From assembly GCA_965370955.1 (NCBI GenBank), contig CBDUWP010000002.1, positions 1-54,669 of the forward strand: 54,669 nucleotides of DNA. The letters run 5' to 3'. Positions 1-7,532 of the stretch are shown piece by piece. Made by a program: the position numbers and the translations under genes. Below the pieces are notes generated by a model that was given only the letters and a program-made list of their open reading frames with translations, was not told where the DNA came from and did no database searches. Positions within the stretch are counted from its first letter, which is position 1; every line of letters begins with the position of its first letter. This stretch comes from CBDUWP01 sp965370955. Lineage in GTDB: Bacteria; Planctomycetota; Phycisphaerae; Sedimentisphaerales; Anaerobacaceae.

Positions 1-2
1 AT

Positions 3-383
3 AGCGCAACCATTCGTCAATCACCTATAACTTCCACAAGCACAGCTTTTTCAATAACCAATATACGCTTTGCAAAGGGCAAACATAATTTGAGTTCAGA
101 GGCTGAATCATTTTTGATAAATTTTTCCAAAAACATACAAAACTCGGCCAAGCCAAGCGGCTTATATGTCCTATCAATTTGTAAAGATCAGCCGACTGAA
201 TCGCAAAATTCTATTCTGTCAGCCAAAAGAGCCGGCAACATCGCACAATTTTTAAGAGAATCCTTCCCATCAGGCTTTCGTTGCCCCGTATACAGCCTTG
301 GCGCAGGCAGCGGCGGTAATTGGACTAGCGGCGACAATCCTCTCTCCAAAGGCACTCAAATATTCATCGGCATCTTAAATTAA
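3..383 (+). CDS. motB: C-terminal part of a MotB/OmpA-type peptidoglycan-binding protein (5' truncated)
   Basis: The frame is open from the first bases of the window, so the gene begins upstream; about 126 residues are visible. The visible part matches the OmpA-like C-terminal domain: a beta-strand with ITNIRFAKG followed by an acidic helix, then a SAKRAGNIAQFL helix carrying the RA pair typical of the peptidoglycan-binding fold, then a final strand ending GTQIFIGILN. In flagellar systems this domain anchors the MotA/MotB stator to peptidoglycan. Its place directly ahead of fliOPQR-flhB favours MotB over a general OmpA lipoprotein, but the diagnostic MotB transmembrane helix with its proton-carrying Asp lies outside the window. 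The domain call is firm; the gene name is an inference from context. Confidence 0.7.
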   Translation, partial: SATIRQSPITSTSTAFSITNIRFAKGKHNLSSEAESFLINFSKNIQNSAKPSGLYVLSICKDQPTESQNSILSAKRAGNIAQFLRESFPSGFRCPVYSLGAGSGGNWTSGDNPLSKGTQIFIGILN

Positions 384-550
384 CCAGCTATTTTGACAAA
401 TTCGCTCTGGACGATAGCGATCGGTCAACAGTCAATCATATTCCTTTGGCGTCTAATTTTTAACCAAAATAGCTCCGCTTCGCACAGCCACATCGCACTA
501 GACATACTGTAATCCGCCTGTAACCTGCAAAAAACTCCATATCTACTTTC

Positions 551-566
551 AGGTACAGGATTTGCA
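551..566 (+). promoter_or_regulatory. Candidate sigma54 promoter upstream of fliO
   Basis: A GG dinucleotide at 552-553 and a GC dinucleotide at 564-565 are separated by exactly 10 bases, with TTGCA around the -12 element, as in the sigma54 consensus. The -24 half is imperfect (AGGTAC rather than TGGCAC). Transcription would start near 577, about 50 bases before the fliO start. Two sigma54 activators are encoded in the same window. The rest of the 242-base gap between the motB-like gene and fliO shows nothing else. Confidence 0.45.
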
Positions 567-625
567 CATGATGCAATACATATATCAATAATTAATGGGC
601 ACAAAAATAACTGGAGATAAAACTA

Positions 626-1084
626 TTGAAAGCTGAAAAAAAACAAATCATGATATTCGTACTGCTTACGCTATTTTTGGCTTCGGCAGGGTTATGCGAC
701 ATCGCCCAAAAAACTAATAGCCAACCAACCGTTGACAATAATAATGCAGCTCGCCCCACAACTCAAAACCCTTTAGCCCCGAAACCCTCCTACGAATCGA
801 TTAACAATAAATCAGTTAATACCGGCAAGCTGTTTTTCAAAATGATAGGTTCGTTAGCACTGGTCATTGTGATGGCAATTGGAACATTTTATCTATCCAA
901 AAAAACTATTGGCAAGATGAGTTCGACACAGGCAAAAGATATCAAAATATTAGAGACAGCCTATTTAAGTAAAGGTCGTCAACTCTATATCGTCAAGTCG
1001 CTTGGCAAAAAACTCTTGATCGCCGCATCTGCTGAAGGAATAACCAAGTTGACTGAACTATCAGATCTTTCTGAACCAAACTAA
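626..1084 (+). CDS. fliO: Flagellar biosynthesis protein FliO
   Basis: This is a bitopic membrane protein that helps assemble the FliP-FliQ-FliR export gate. The 152 residues show an N-terminal hydrophobic segment resembling a signal peptide, a low-complexity N/Q/P-rich linker, a second hydrophobic helix (about residues 68-90, LALVIVMAIGTFYL) and a cytoplasmic FliO domain with the typical pattern IKILETAYLSKGRQLYIVKSLGKK. A TTG start is chosen because GGAG lies about ten bases upstream and no better start exists; the next in-frame ATG would remove most of the first hydrophobic segment. It is the first gene of the fliO-P-Q-R-flhB operon and lies 19 bases before fliP. Confidence 0.85.
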   Translation: MKAEKKQIMIFVLLTLFLASAGLCDIAQKTNSQPTVDNNNAARPTTQNPLAPKPSYESINNKSVNTGKLFFKMIGSLALVIVMAIGTFYLSKKTIGKMSSTQAKDIKILETAYLSKGRQLYIVKSLGKKLLIAASAEGITKLTELSDLSEPN

Positions 1085-1103
1085 AATCAGGATAGAAAAA
1101 CAC

Positions 1104-1976
1104 ATGAAAATCATATACCAGCTAAAAACTAAGTCACTGTTTTTGATTACACTTTGCATTTTAACGTTTCTCAGTTTCGGTTCAATTGCTTCGGCAGCAG
1201 ATCCACAAAACACCTTCGATATTCAGCCAATGCCAGACATTACGGAGAACCAACTAACTTCGTTAAAGGTAACATCTTTGCCTAGTATCGATGATTTGTT
1301 AACGGTGGTTGATAAAGCCGCCTCAGAAGGTGACAGCAGTAAGGACTGGTCAACGCCGATCAAGCTTGTCATCGTTTTTAGCGGGCTGGCTATTTTGCCC
1401 AGCCTAATGATCATGATGACCAGTTTCACCAGAATAGTCATTGTTTTGGCTTTCGTTCGCCGCGCATTGAGCACTCAAACTATACCGCCTACGATTGCCT
1501 TGATAGGATTGGCGATGTTTTTAACAATTTTCACAATGGCTCCGACATTTAGCCAAATAAACGAAATCGCCATAGCCCCATATATCGCAGGTGAAATAGA
1601 TTTTGAAATAGCGTCGCAAAACGCTCTCGATGGCATGAAGGATTTCATGCTCAGACAATTACGACCTGACGATCTTGCAATGTTCATGGACATGGCCAAC
1701 ATCGAGCCGCCAGAATCACCGACAGATTTGCCGATACACATAGTCATTCCATCTTTTGCGATAAGCGAGTTTCGTACTGCCTTTGAGATTGGCGCATTGC
1801 TTTTCATTCCATTTCTGGTGATAGATCTTGTTGTGTCCAGCATTTTGTTAAGTGCCGGCATGATGATGCTTCCGCCGGTCATGATATCGATGCCTTTTAA
1901 GATCATCCTTTTTATATTAGTAGATGGCTGGCACTTACTGGCAAAAAGTTTAAGCATGAGTTTTACTCAATTTTAG
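1104..1976 (+). CDS. fliP: Flagellar export gate protein FliP
   Basis: FliP is the main subunit (five copies) of the flagellar type III export gate. The 290-residue product has a cleavable signal peptide ending near ASAADP, a low-complexity periplasmic stretch, and then the conserved FliP core: a helix with LMIMMTSFTRIVIVLAFVRR, the helix after QTIPPTIALIGLAMFLTIF, a central polar loop, PSFAISEFRTAFEIG, and the final pair of helices with LSAGMMMLPPVMISMPFKI. All family landmarks are present and the length is normal for a FliP with a signal peptide. The gene follows fliO after 19 bases and precedes fliQ by 9 bases, consistent with one transcript. Confidence 0.97.
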   Translation: MKIIYQLKTKSLFLITLCILTFLSFGSIASAADPQNTFDIQPMPDITENQLTSLKVTSLPSIDDLLTVVDKAASEGDSSKDWSTPIKLVIVFSGLAILPSLMIMMTSFTRIVIVLAFVRRALSTQTIPPTIALIGLAMFLTIFTMAPTFSQINEIAIAPYIAGEIDFEIASQNALDGMKDFMLRQLRPDDLAMFMDMANIEPPESPTDLPIHIVIPSFAISEFRTAFEIGALLFIPFLVIDLVVSSILLSAGMMMLPPVMISMPFKIILFILVDGWHLLAKSLSMSFTQF

Positions 1977-1985
1977 GACATACAA

Positions 1986-2255
1986 ATGGACACTTCCTAC
2001 ATAATGTATCTCGGCAGACATACGCTGGAATTGATATTCATTCTTTCAGCGCCAGTGCTTATAACCTGCATAGTAGTCGGTGTTTTAGTGACATTGATAC
2101 AGGCAGTGACATCGATACGTGATATGACCTTGACAGTTGTGCCAAAACTTTTAGCAGTTGGAATTGTAATTATAATTTTCAGCGGATGGATGATGGATTT
2201 GATGATCAAATTCACCAATGAATTATTCGCTCACATTCAAAACATGGGTCAATAA
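1986..2255 (+). CDS. fliQ: Flagellar export gate protein FliQ
   Basis: FliQ is a small two-helix protein that wraps the FliP/FliR core of the export gate. The 89 residues contain two hydrophobic helices (about 13-40 and 50-75) joined by the short conserved stretch QAVTSIRDMTLTVVPKLLAV, a close variant of the FliQ signature. Size and hydrophobicity match the family exactly. It sits between fliP and fliR with spacers of 9 and 2 bases, so translation is probably coupled along the operon. Confidence 0.95.
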   Translation: MDTSYIMYLGRHTLELIFILSAPVLITCIVVGVLVTLIQAVTSIRDMTLTVVPKLLAVGIVIIIFSGWMMDLMIKFTNELFAHIQNMGQ

Positions 2256-2257
2256 TC

Positions 2258-3007
2258 ATGGACATAACCCAGATTAGCTTGTTAAACATGGCCCTGATAT
2301 TAACTAGGCTGTCAGCCTTTTTTTTAAGCTTGCCTGTTTTCGGTTGGAAAGCTGTACCAACAAGAATCAAGGTTTCGATTGTTGTCCTCTTGACCATTTT
2401 TTTCGGCAACAACTGTCCCTCTACCATTAACCATTCTGTTTCGATCATAGAGATGATAATTTTAATGAGCAATGAAGCTATTTATGGCTTTGCTTTAAGC
2501 CTGATTATCCATCTCATGTTTGCTGTCGTACGCATTGCCGGCAGAATCATCGAACGTCAAATGGGCATGGCTATGGCACAGGTACTCGATCCATTAAGCG
2601 GTGAATCAGCCCAACCATTGAGCATCATTTTGGATATGATTTTCATCTTGCTGTTTTTAAGTGTGCAGGGTCACCACATTTTCATCGCCATCATTCATCG
2701 CAGTTATGAAATTTTTCCAATTGGCCAAATCCCCGACATCGCGACATTAACATCATCTGTCATCCAAGCCGGCTCTTTAATGCTGTCGGCGGCCCTTCGG
2801 TTATCAGCCCCTCTTTTAGCTATAACAATAATAATGATGATCATCCTCGGCATAATGGCCCGAATGGTTCCTGAGATGAATATATTATTCATCAGCTTTC
2901 CAATAAGAATTATATTAGGCTTGATGATGGTGACAACTCTGCTGCCGTTTATCAATGGCTATATTAACGAATTCACTAAGTGGCTTGATATTTTATTACC
3001 TTTATAG
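2258..3007 (+). CDS. fliR: Flagellar export gate protein FliR
   Basis: FliR completes the FliP5-FliQ4-FliR1 export gate. The 249-residue protein has six hydrophobic segments and the family pattern near the N-terminus (LTRLSAFFLSLPVFGWKAVPTRIK runs across residues about 14-37). It also has the conserved stretch IIERQMGMAMAQVLDPLSG in the cytoplasmic loop, where FliR usually has a GE.ig..mGf..A...dP motif. It begins 2 bases after fliQ and ends 32 bases before flhB. Nothing appears truncated. Confidence 0.95.
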   Translation: MDITQISLLNMALILTRLSAFFLSLPVFGWKAVPTRIKVSIVVLLTIFFGNNCPSTINHSVSIIEMIILMSNEAIYGFALSLIIHLMFAVVRIAGRIIERQMGMAMAQVLDPLSGESAQPLSIILDMIFILLFLSVQGHHIFIAIIHRSYEIFPIGQIPDIATLTSSVIQAGSLMLSAALRLSAPLLAITIIMMIILGIMARMVPEMNILFISFPIRIILGLMMVTTLLPFINGYINEFTKWLDILLPL

Positions 3008-3039
3008 TGACATGTTTTCAGTAAAGGATTTGCGAGTAA

Positions 3040-4104
3040 ATGGCGGAAAAACCAGCATCAGAAAAAACCGAACAGCCAACGCAGCGACGGCTCGATCGAG
3101 CGATTGAAAAGGGTCAAGTTGCTCAAAGCCAAGAGTTGCCTGCCGCCATTTCGATATTAGTACTGGCGATTTTTTTTGCATTAATGGCTAGTTCAATGCT
3201 CAGATGGTGCATCAACAAAACCGAACAGGGACTAACCTGCCAAAGGGACATATTTTCCAATGTAGATTCATTTATAAGTTTTTTTTCCGCTCAAATTATG
3301 GATGTCATTATATTTCTTTGTCCGATTTTAGCCTTTTTGACTATCGGCTCGATTTTATCCTGTATGGCGACAAGCGGCCTCAATTTTTCAAGTAAAGCCC
3401 TTAAAATAAAATGGGATGCAGTCAATCCAATCAAGGGCTTTGGCAATTTGTTTAACATGAAAACCATCGTCAAGCTCGGCCTTTCGATTGCCAAGTTGGC
3501 ATTTGTATCAGCCATCGTTTACTTTTACATCAAGGACAAATCTCAGGAATTGACAGCCCTTAGATGGGCATGGTCGTCTACCATGCTTAGCTACATTGGC
3601 ATATTTTGTCTTGACCTGATGTTTCGGATTTCTATTGGCCTTTTAGCTATTGCTTTAACGGACGTCATATATCAAAAGTGGCAGCATAACCAACAATTGA
3701 AAATGACCAAGCAGGAGGTCAAAGAAGATCGCAAAGACACTGACGGTTCTCCTGAAGTTAAATCTAGAATTCGCCAAATCCAATTATCGATGGCTCAAAA
3801 GCGTCTCATGCAAGACGTCCCTCTTGCCGATCTCATTTTGGTCAATCCGACCCATTACGCTGTCGCTTTGAAATATGACTCAGGTCAAATGGCAGCTCCA
3901 GTTATGCTCGCCAAAGGCGCCGATACATTAGCTGAAAAGATTCGTGAAATCGCCAGAGCCAACGGCATTCCCATAATTCGCAGGCCGCAATTGACCAGAG
4001 CGATATATTCTTCTGTTGAGCCGGGCAATTCGATACCATCACATTTATATGCTGCTGTTGCTGAGGTTATGGCAATGCTGTATCGTTTGAAACATAACAG
4101 ATAA
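3040..4104 (+). CDS. flhB: Flagellar export switch protein FlhB
   Basis: FlhB binds the export gate and switches substrate class from rod/hook to filament proteins after self-cleavage. The 354 residues begin with the typical polar stretch EKTEQPTQRRLDRAIEKGQV, followed by four hydrophobic helices and a cytoplasmic domain. The autocleavage motif NPTH is intact at residues 269-272, inside the usual setting ADLILVNPTHYAVALKY. Length is standard. The start has an AAGGA ribosome binding site about ten bases upstream. It is the last gene of the fliOPQR-flhB run and faces fliD, which is transcribed convergently 81 bases away. Confidence 0.97.
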   Translation: MAEKPASEKTEQPTQRRLDRAIEKGQVAQSQELPAAISILVLAIFFALMASSMLRWCINKTEQGLTCQRDIFSNVDSFISFFSAQIMDVIIFLCPILAFLTIGSILSCMATSGLNFSSKALKIKWDAVNPIKGFGNLFNMKTIVKLGLSIAKLAFVSAIVYFYIKDKSQELTALRWAWSSTMLSYIGIFCLDLMFRISIGLLAIALTDVIYQKWQHNQQLKMTKQEVKEDRKDTDGSPEVKSRIRQIQLSMAQKRLMQDVPLADLILVNPTHYAVALKYDSGQMAAPVMLAKGADTLAEKIREIARANGIPIIRRPQLTRAIYSSVEPGNSIPSHLYAAVAEVMAMLYRLKHNR

Positions 4105-4118
4105 TTCAAAACATAGTA

Positions 4119-4152
4119 AATAAAAAGCTGGCAACTTTTTATTGTCACCAGC
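4119..4152 (-). terminator. Intrinsic terminator downstream of fliD
   Basis: Read on the minus strand, arms GCTGG and CCAGC (4127-4152) enclose an A/T-rich loop with extra imperfect pairing, followed by a U-rich run at 4126-4119. It ends the long minus-strand flagellar operon. On the plus strand the hairpin is preceded rather than followed by the uniform T/A tract, so termination of flhB by the same structure is uncertain. Confidence 0.6.
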
Positions 4153-4184
4153 ATAATCATGTAATCGCAAATTTTTATTTTTTT

Positions 4185-6239
4185 TTACTGCATTAATGAT
4201 ATCTGTCCCACAGCAGCCATTTGCTGTTGCATTTGAGCTAATATCCCCTCCAACCTCGCAAACTTAGCTACCAGTCGAGTTTCTTCTTTTTCCATTCTAA
4301 TTTGTTCTCTTGATATTTTGGTTTTCAGGGCATCTATTCTGTCATTGATGAAATTCTCATTTATATCGATTTGGTTCCCTGTTTTGATAAATTTTTCGAT
4401 GAAATCCTCAAACGCTCCCCCTACACCTTTTTTCACACTTACTGTTGCATTAAAGGTTCCATCACTGGTAAGATCGACAGTCAATTGCAAGCCATTTTCC
4501 GGATACAAAGGTCCTCCACCCTCAGAATCGAAAGTGTTATCTCCAACAATCATTCCACCGCTAAGGACTGTCATATCTCTCCAAGTGCTTGTCCCTTCCA
4601 CACGTATTTTAGCACTTGTGATAACTCCAGAAGCCACTTGCACTTCTACTTCGTACATCCCAGCTGTTGTATAGGTTTCGCTGCTTCCATAAAAACCTAT
4701 CTCATCAATATCGCTTGCCCCTATTTCGTGCGCTCCTAAAAGCCGCCTTACAGAATCAAAATCTTCTTCTATCGCTTCGTTGAGTACTGTCTTATCGAGT
4801 GTCATCATTCCTTCGCCGTCAAAGCCTATACCAATATCTGAAACCAATAGATATTCGTCCTCTGATTCATCGAATCCGCCAGGGGCTGCGGTAAATTTCG
4901 ATCTCATTTGACTTTTCAAAAATCTCAGAGCTGTATCTTGAGACAGCATTCCCATTGCCTTTTTCTTGGCGTCGTATTCGGTGTTTTCTTTAAGAAATTT
5001 CACCACATCATTATATTTAGCCAACATGGTTTCAAGATTTTTTGCTACAAGTGACGTATCTCTGCTTATGGTAATATCCGTAGTTTCGCCTGTAGGATTA
5101 GTTCCTTTGAGAAAAAATGTCACGTGCGATATAGCATCTGTAACAGTATTGCTGTTACTTTCAATCCAGTTTCCAAATCCATCTATTTTCAGTTGAGCAT
5201 TCTGTGAATTTTGTGTTTGCAAAAAATCTGTTGGATCCAGAGCTGCAAGATAATTAGTAACAGACCCGCCTTCGGTCGTTCTACTGATAGTTGGTAACGT
5301 TAAGGTTGAAGACCCTGTCCCCTGATTATACCCTAAAGTCAGCGTCATACTGCTGGTACTGGTCGCCGTATCAGTTAAAACAATTTTGCCATCTACCAGT
5401 GTTGCCACAGCTGTTGATCCAAAAGCATCATCACTATTTATTTTATCAATTAAATAATCTAATGTCGTATTCGCATTTATTGATAGAGTAGTGCTAACTG
5501 CACTGCCATCATGTTTAGTGCCTGTAATCGTTATCTGTTCTCCGCCAGCTAGAGAACCGCTAAATTGCACCAATTCGGTAATCCGATTTGTCAGCGCGGC
5601 ATTTGTTCCATCTGAAACTGTAAGAGCCGTATCTGCTTGATAAACTTCAGTGTTACTGCTATTGACTGTTATTTGATAATCTTCGCCTGTTTGATTGCCG
5701 CTTAACATCAAGCGATAGGTATCACCTTGATGCAGCAAGCTGGCAGTAACGCCGGGATTATCCGTATCATTATTTATTAAGTTGACCAAATCTTCCAGCG
5801 TAGTCAAATCACCAACTGTCGTTATAACTCTTTCTTGGTTATTGTAGGAATAGATGAACGATCCTCCTCCTACATAATCAGTTTTGTATTGAAATCCCGT
5901 TCCGTTATAAACCCATGTTTCAGCCTTTGCTAATTGGCCGACTTCAACCGAGTAGGAACCAGCCGCCACTTCTTCGCCCACTGAAACAGTCACAATATCG
6001 TTATCACTTGTATTAGCTCTGTGACTAAGCAAAGATTCCGATTTAGCAATTTTTGCTGTTGCGCTTTTAAGTGCCTTTAATTTTGTTTTCAGCTCATCTG
6101 TTTTACTGAGGCGTTCTTCGTATATTTTTTTATCCAAACGATATTTAATGAGCCTATTCTTTTTGGCTGCCATTAACTGTGCAATCAGAGCAGATGTGTC
6201 GATGCCGGTCGCAAGTCCCGGAAAATTTAATGTCCCCAT
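4185..6239 (-). CDS. fliD: Flagellar filament cap protein FliD (hook-associated protein 2), enlarged
   Basis: FliD caps the growing filament and folds flagellin into place. The N-terminus has the classic FliD_N pattern (FPGLATGIDTSALIAQLMAAK) and the C-terminus has the amphipathic helix pair typical of FliD_C (about residues 615-684, with DALKTKISREQ). At 684 residues it is longer than the roughly 450-500 typical of enteric FliD. The extra length lies mainly in the variable D2/D3 region: a hook-IN-like segment at about 135-200, then a beta-rich insertion at about 219-325 that is related to one in FlgE. The start has AGGA about eight bases upstream. The gene is the last of the minus-strand cluster but also has its own sigma28 promoter, which fits its role as a late gene. 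Confidence 0.95.
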   Translation of the reverse strand: MGTLNFPGLATGIDTSALIAQLMAAKKNRLIKYRLDKKIYEERLSKTDELKTKLKALKSATAKIAKSESLLSHRANTSDNDIVTVSVGEEVAAGSYSVEVGQLAKAETWVYNGTGFQYKTDYVGGGSFIYSYNNQERVITTVGDLTTLEDLVNLINNDTDNPGVTASLLHQGDTYRLMLSGNQTGEDYQITVNSSNTEVYQADTALTVSDGTNAALTNRITELVQFSGSLAGGEQITITGTKHDGSAVSTTLSINANTTLDYLIDKINSDDAFGSTAVATLVDGKIVLTDTATSTSSMTLTLGYNQGTGSSTLTLPTISRTTEGGSVTNYLAALDPTDFLQTQNSQNAQLKIDGFGNWIESNSNTVTDAISHVTFFLKGTNPTGETTDITISRDTSLVAKNLETMLAKYNDVVKFLKENTEYDAKKKAMGMLSQDTALRFLKSQMRSKFTAAPGGFDESEDEYLLVSDIGIGFDGEGMMTLDKTVLNEAIEEDFDSVRRLLGAHEIGASDIDEIGFYGSSETYTTAGMYEVEVQVASGVITSAKIRVEGTSTWRDMTVLSGGMIVGDNTFDSEGGGPLYPENGLQLTVDLTSDGTFNATVSVKKGVGGAFEDFIEKFIKTGNQIDINENFINDRIDALKTKISREQIRMEKEETRLVAKFARLEGILAQMQQQMAAVGQISLMQ

Positions 6240-6388
6240 GATCTATTCCTGTTAATTTTAATCACTTTTTTGCCTTATCCTTTTCACCACATTCGTCCTT
6301 AAGGTAGTTTTTCGTCCAAAAGTGCTGTGTTCTACACAATAAGCAGCTATCGGCGACAAAAGAGGGATTCATTTCACAAAACGCTGCA

Positions 6389-6415
6389 TTATAGGCCTTA
6401 AATGCGTATACTTTA
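6389..6415 (-). promoter_or_regulatory. Sigma28 (FliA) promoter of fliD
   Basis: On the minus strand the sequence reads TAAAGTAT, then 11 bases, then GCCTATAA. The sigma28 consensus is TAAAGTTT, 11 bases, GCCGATAA, so 14 of 16 defined positions match with exact spacing. The start of transcription would be near 6380, leaving a leader of about 140 bases before fliD. That leader contains several GGA triplets (including GGACGA twice and the fliD ribosome binding site), the kind of motif CsrA-type regulators bind. No csrA is in this window, so that part is only a possibility. Confidence 0.8.
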
Positions 6416-6436
6416 TACTTTGATAAAATTTAATTG

Positions 6437-6721
6437 TTATTGATAAGCCTTGAATGTTTTCTTAGCCTTTTTAATTGTCTTCAAACTTTTTTTCGTTTGA
6501 GCCATTTGTGATTCAACAATCAAAGTTAGCTGTCCATAAGTCTCCATCATTTTTTTCTGTTTTTTAGGATCGATAGATTTCATTTTTGATAATTTTTCTA
6601 TAACATTTTTAGATCTATCCATTAGACTTTCAAGATGATCAAACTTATCTTGATTTAGAGCTTTTCTTTGCTGCTGCAAAATCCCGTTGAGTTCATCCAG
6701 TAATTTCGATTCGTCATCCAT
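6437..6721 (-). CDS. FliT/FlgN-like flagellar export chaperone (small coiled-coil protein)
   Basis: The 94-residue product is almost entirely helical, with heptad-like leucines in LLDELNGILQQQRKALNQ and in the region around SLMDRSKNVIEKLSKM, and a lysine-rich C-terminal helix ending KKTFKAYQ. This architecture (short paired helices, Q/K-rich, ending in an aromatic) resembles FliT and FlgN, the chaperones for FliD and FlgK/FlgL. Its position immediately upstream of fliD suggests a FliT-like role, because chaperones often sit beside their client. No signature sequence proves this. The start has AGGA in good position. It follows the TPR gene by 18 bases. Confidence 0.6.
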   Translation of the reverse strand: MDDESKLLDELNGILQQQRKALNQDKFDHLESLMDRSKNVIEKLSKMKSIDPKKQKKMMETYGQLTLIVESQMAQTKKSLKTIKKAKKTFKAYQ

Positions 6722-6739
6722 TTTTAGTTCCTGTCATTT

Positions 6740-7423
6740 TCACACACAGGCTTTCAAGCCTGAGAAGGGATTTGACCTAACAGCATTAATTTTATCCATA
6801 TCATGTTCAACTTCTTCAAGGAATTTCAACGCCTCATCATTTTCCGGCTCGATCATAATAATGTTCATCAATATCTTTTTAGCTTCGATCAGCTTTTCAT
6901 CTTTAACATATAACGCCGCCAGCGACAGCATCACCGCCGTGTCCTCTGGATGCATATCCAAATACATCTGCAAATAATAGATCACCTTTGCAAAAGAGCC
7001 CATTTGACATGATGCCTGAAACAATCCCAACAAAGCCGTAAGATTATCAGTATCGAGATCCAAACATTTCAGATATAGATCAAAAGCTTTCTGATAATCA
7101 TCTTTTTTATGGGCAACCATAGCCAATCCGCAATAGGCTCTGCTGCAATTTTTGTCGAGCCTTGCGGCGATCCGAAAAGAAATTTCGGCATTATCGAGTT
7201 TTTCCAGTTGCAAATCTATAGTCCCCAATCCCACATATGGCTCAGGATTATCCGGCTGGCTATTGGCAAGATCTTCATAAAAGCTTTTCGCCCTTTGGTA
7301 ATCTCCATTATCCAAATAGGTTTGACCGAGACACAGGTTAGCTTCATAATTTTCCAATATACCACACCTTTCTGCGAGAGCAAAATTGCTATCCGATTTG
7401 TCACTATCGGCGGATTTTTTCAT
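6740..7423 (-). CDS. TPR-repeat protein in the flagellar filament-protein cluster
   Basis: The 227 residues consist of about five tetratricopeptide repeats in tandem. Repeats with the TPR consensus spacing (W/L..G.Y...A...A) can be seen at NLCLGQTYLDNGDYQRAKSF, PYVGLGTIDLQLEKLDNAEI, AYCGLAMVAHKKDDYQKAFD, LLGLFQASCQMGSFAKVIYY and LSLAALYVKDEKLIEAKKIL. There is no signal peptide, so it is probably cytoplasmic. Its place between flgL and the fliT-like gene suggests a scaffold or chaperone role in filament protein export, which is inference. The ATG overlaps by four bases (ATGA) with the stop of a possible 29-residue ORF. No well-spaced ribosome binding site is seen, since AAGGA directly abuts the ATG. 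Confidence 0.75.
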   Translation of the reverse strand: MKKSADSDKSDSNFALAERCGILENYEANLCLGQTYLDNGDYQRAKSFYEDLANSQPDNPEPYVGLGTIDLQLEKLDNAEISFRIAARLDKNCSRAYCGLAMVAHKKDDYQKAFDLYLKCLDLDTDNLTALLGLFQASCQMGSFAKVIYYLQMYLDMHPEDTAVMLSLAALYVKDEKLIEAKKILMNIIMIEPENDEALKFLEEVEHDMDKINAVRSNPFSGLKACV

Positions 7424-7509
7424 TCCTTCATCACCAGTGCAAATGGCGTACCTTTCGCAGCAAAATAGCCTTTTGCAGCAGAATTAAAACTTTTTTTTAA
7501 CCAAGCCAT
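7420..7509 (-). CDS. Possible 29-residue ORF, translationally coupled to the TPR gene
   Basis: An ATG-started reading frame of 29 codons lies 23 bases after the flgL stop. Its TGA overlaps the ATG of the TPR gene as ATGA. The predicted peptide is basic at its ends with a repeated AAKGYFAAKGT-like core, and ends in a hydrophobic stretch before KE. No convincing ribosome binding site precedes it, so translation would depend on coupling to flgL. It could be a leader peptide, a tiny protein, or a chance frame. The argument for it is that the downstream TPR gene has no normally spaced ribosome binding site of its own. Confidence 0.35.
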   Translation of the reverse strand: MAWLKKSFNSAAKGYFAAKGTPFALVMKE

Positions 7510-7532
7510 TCAATACGTATAAATATCAGACG

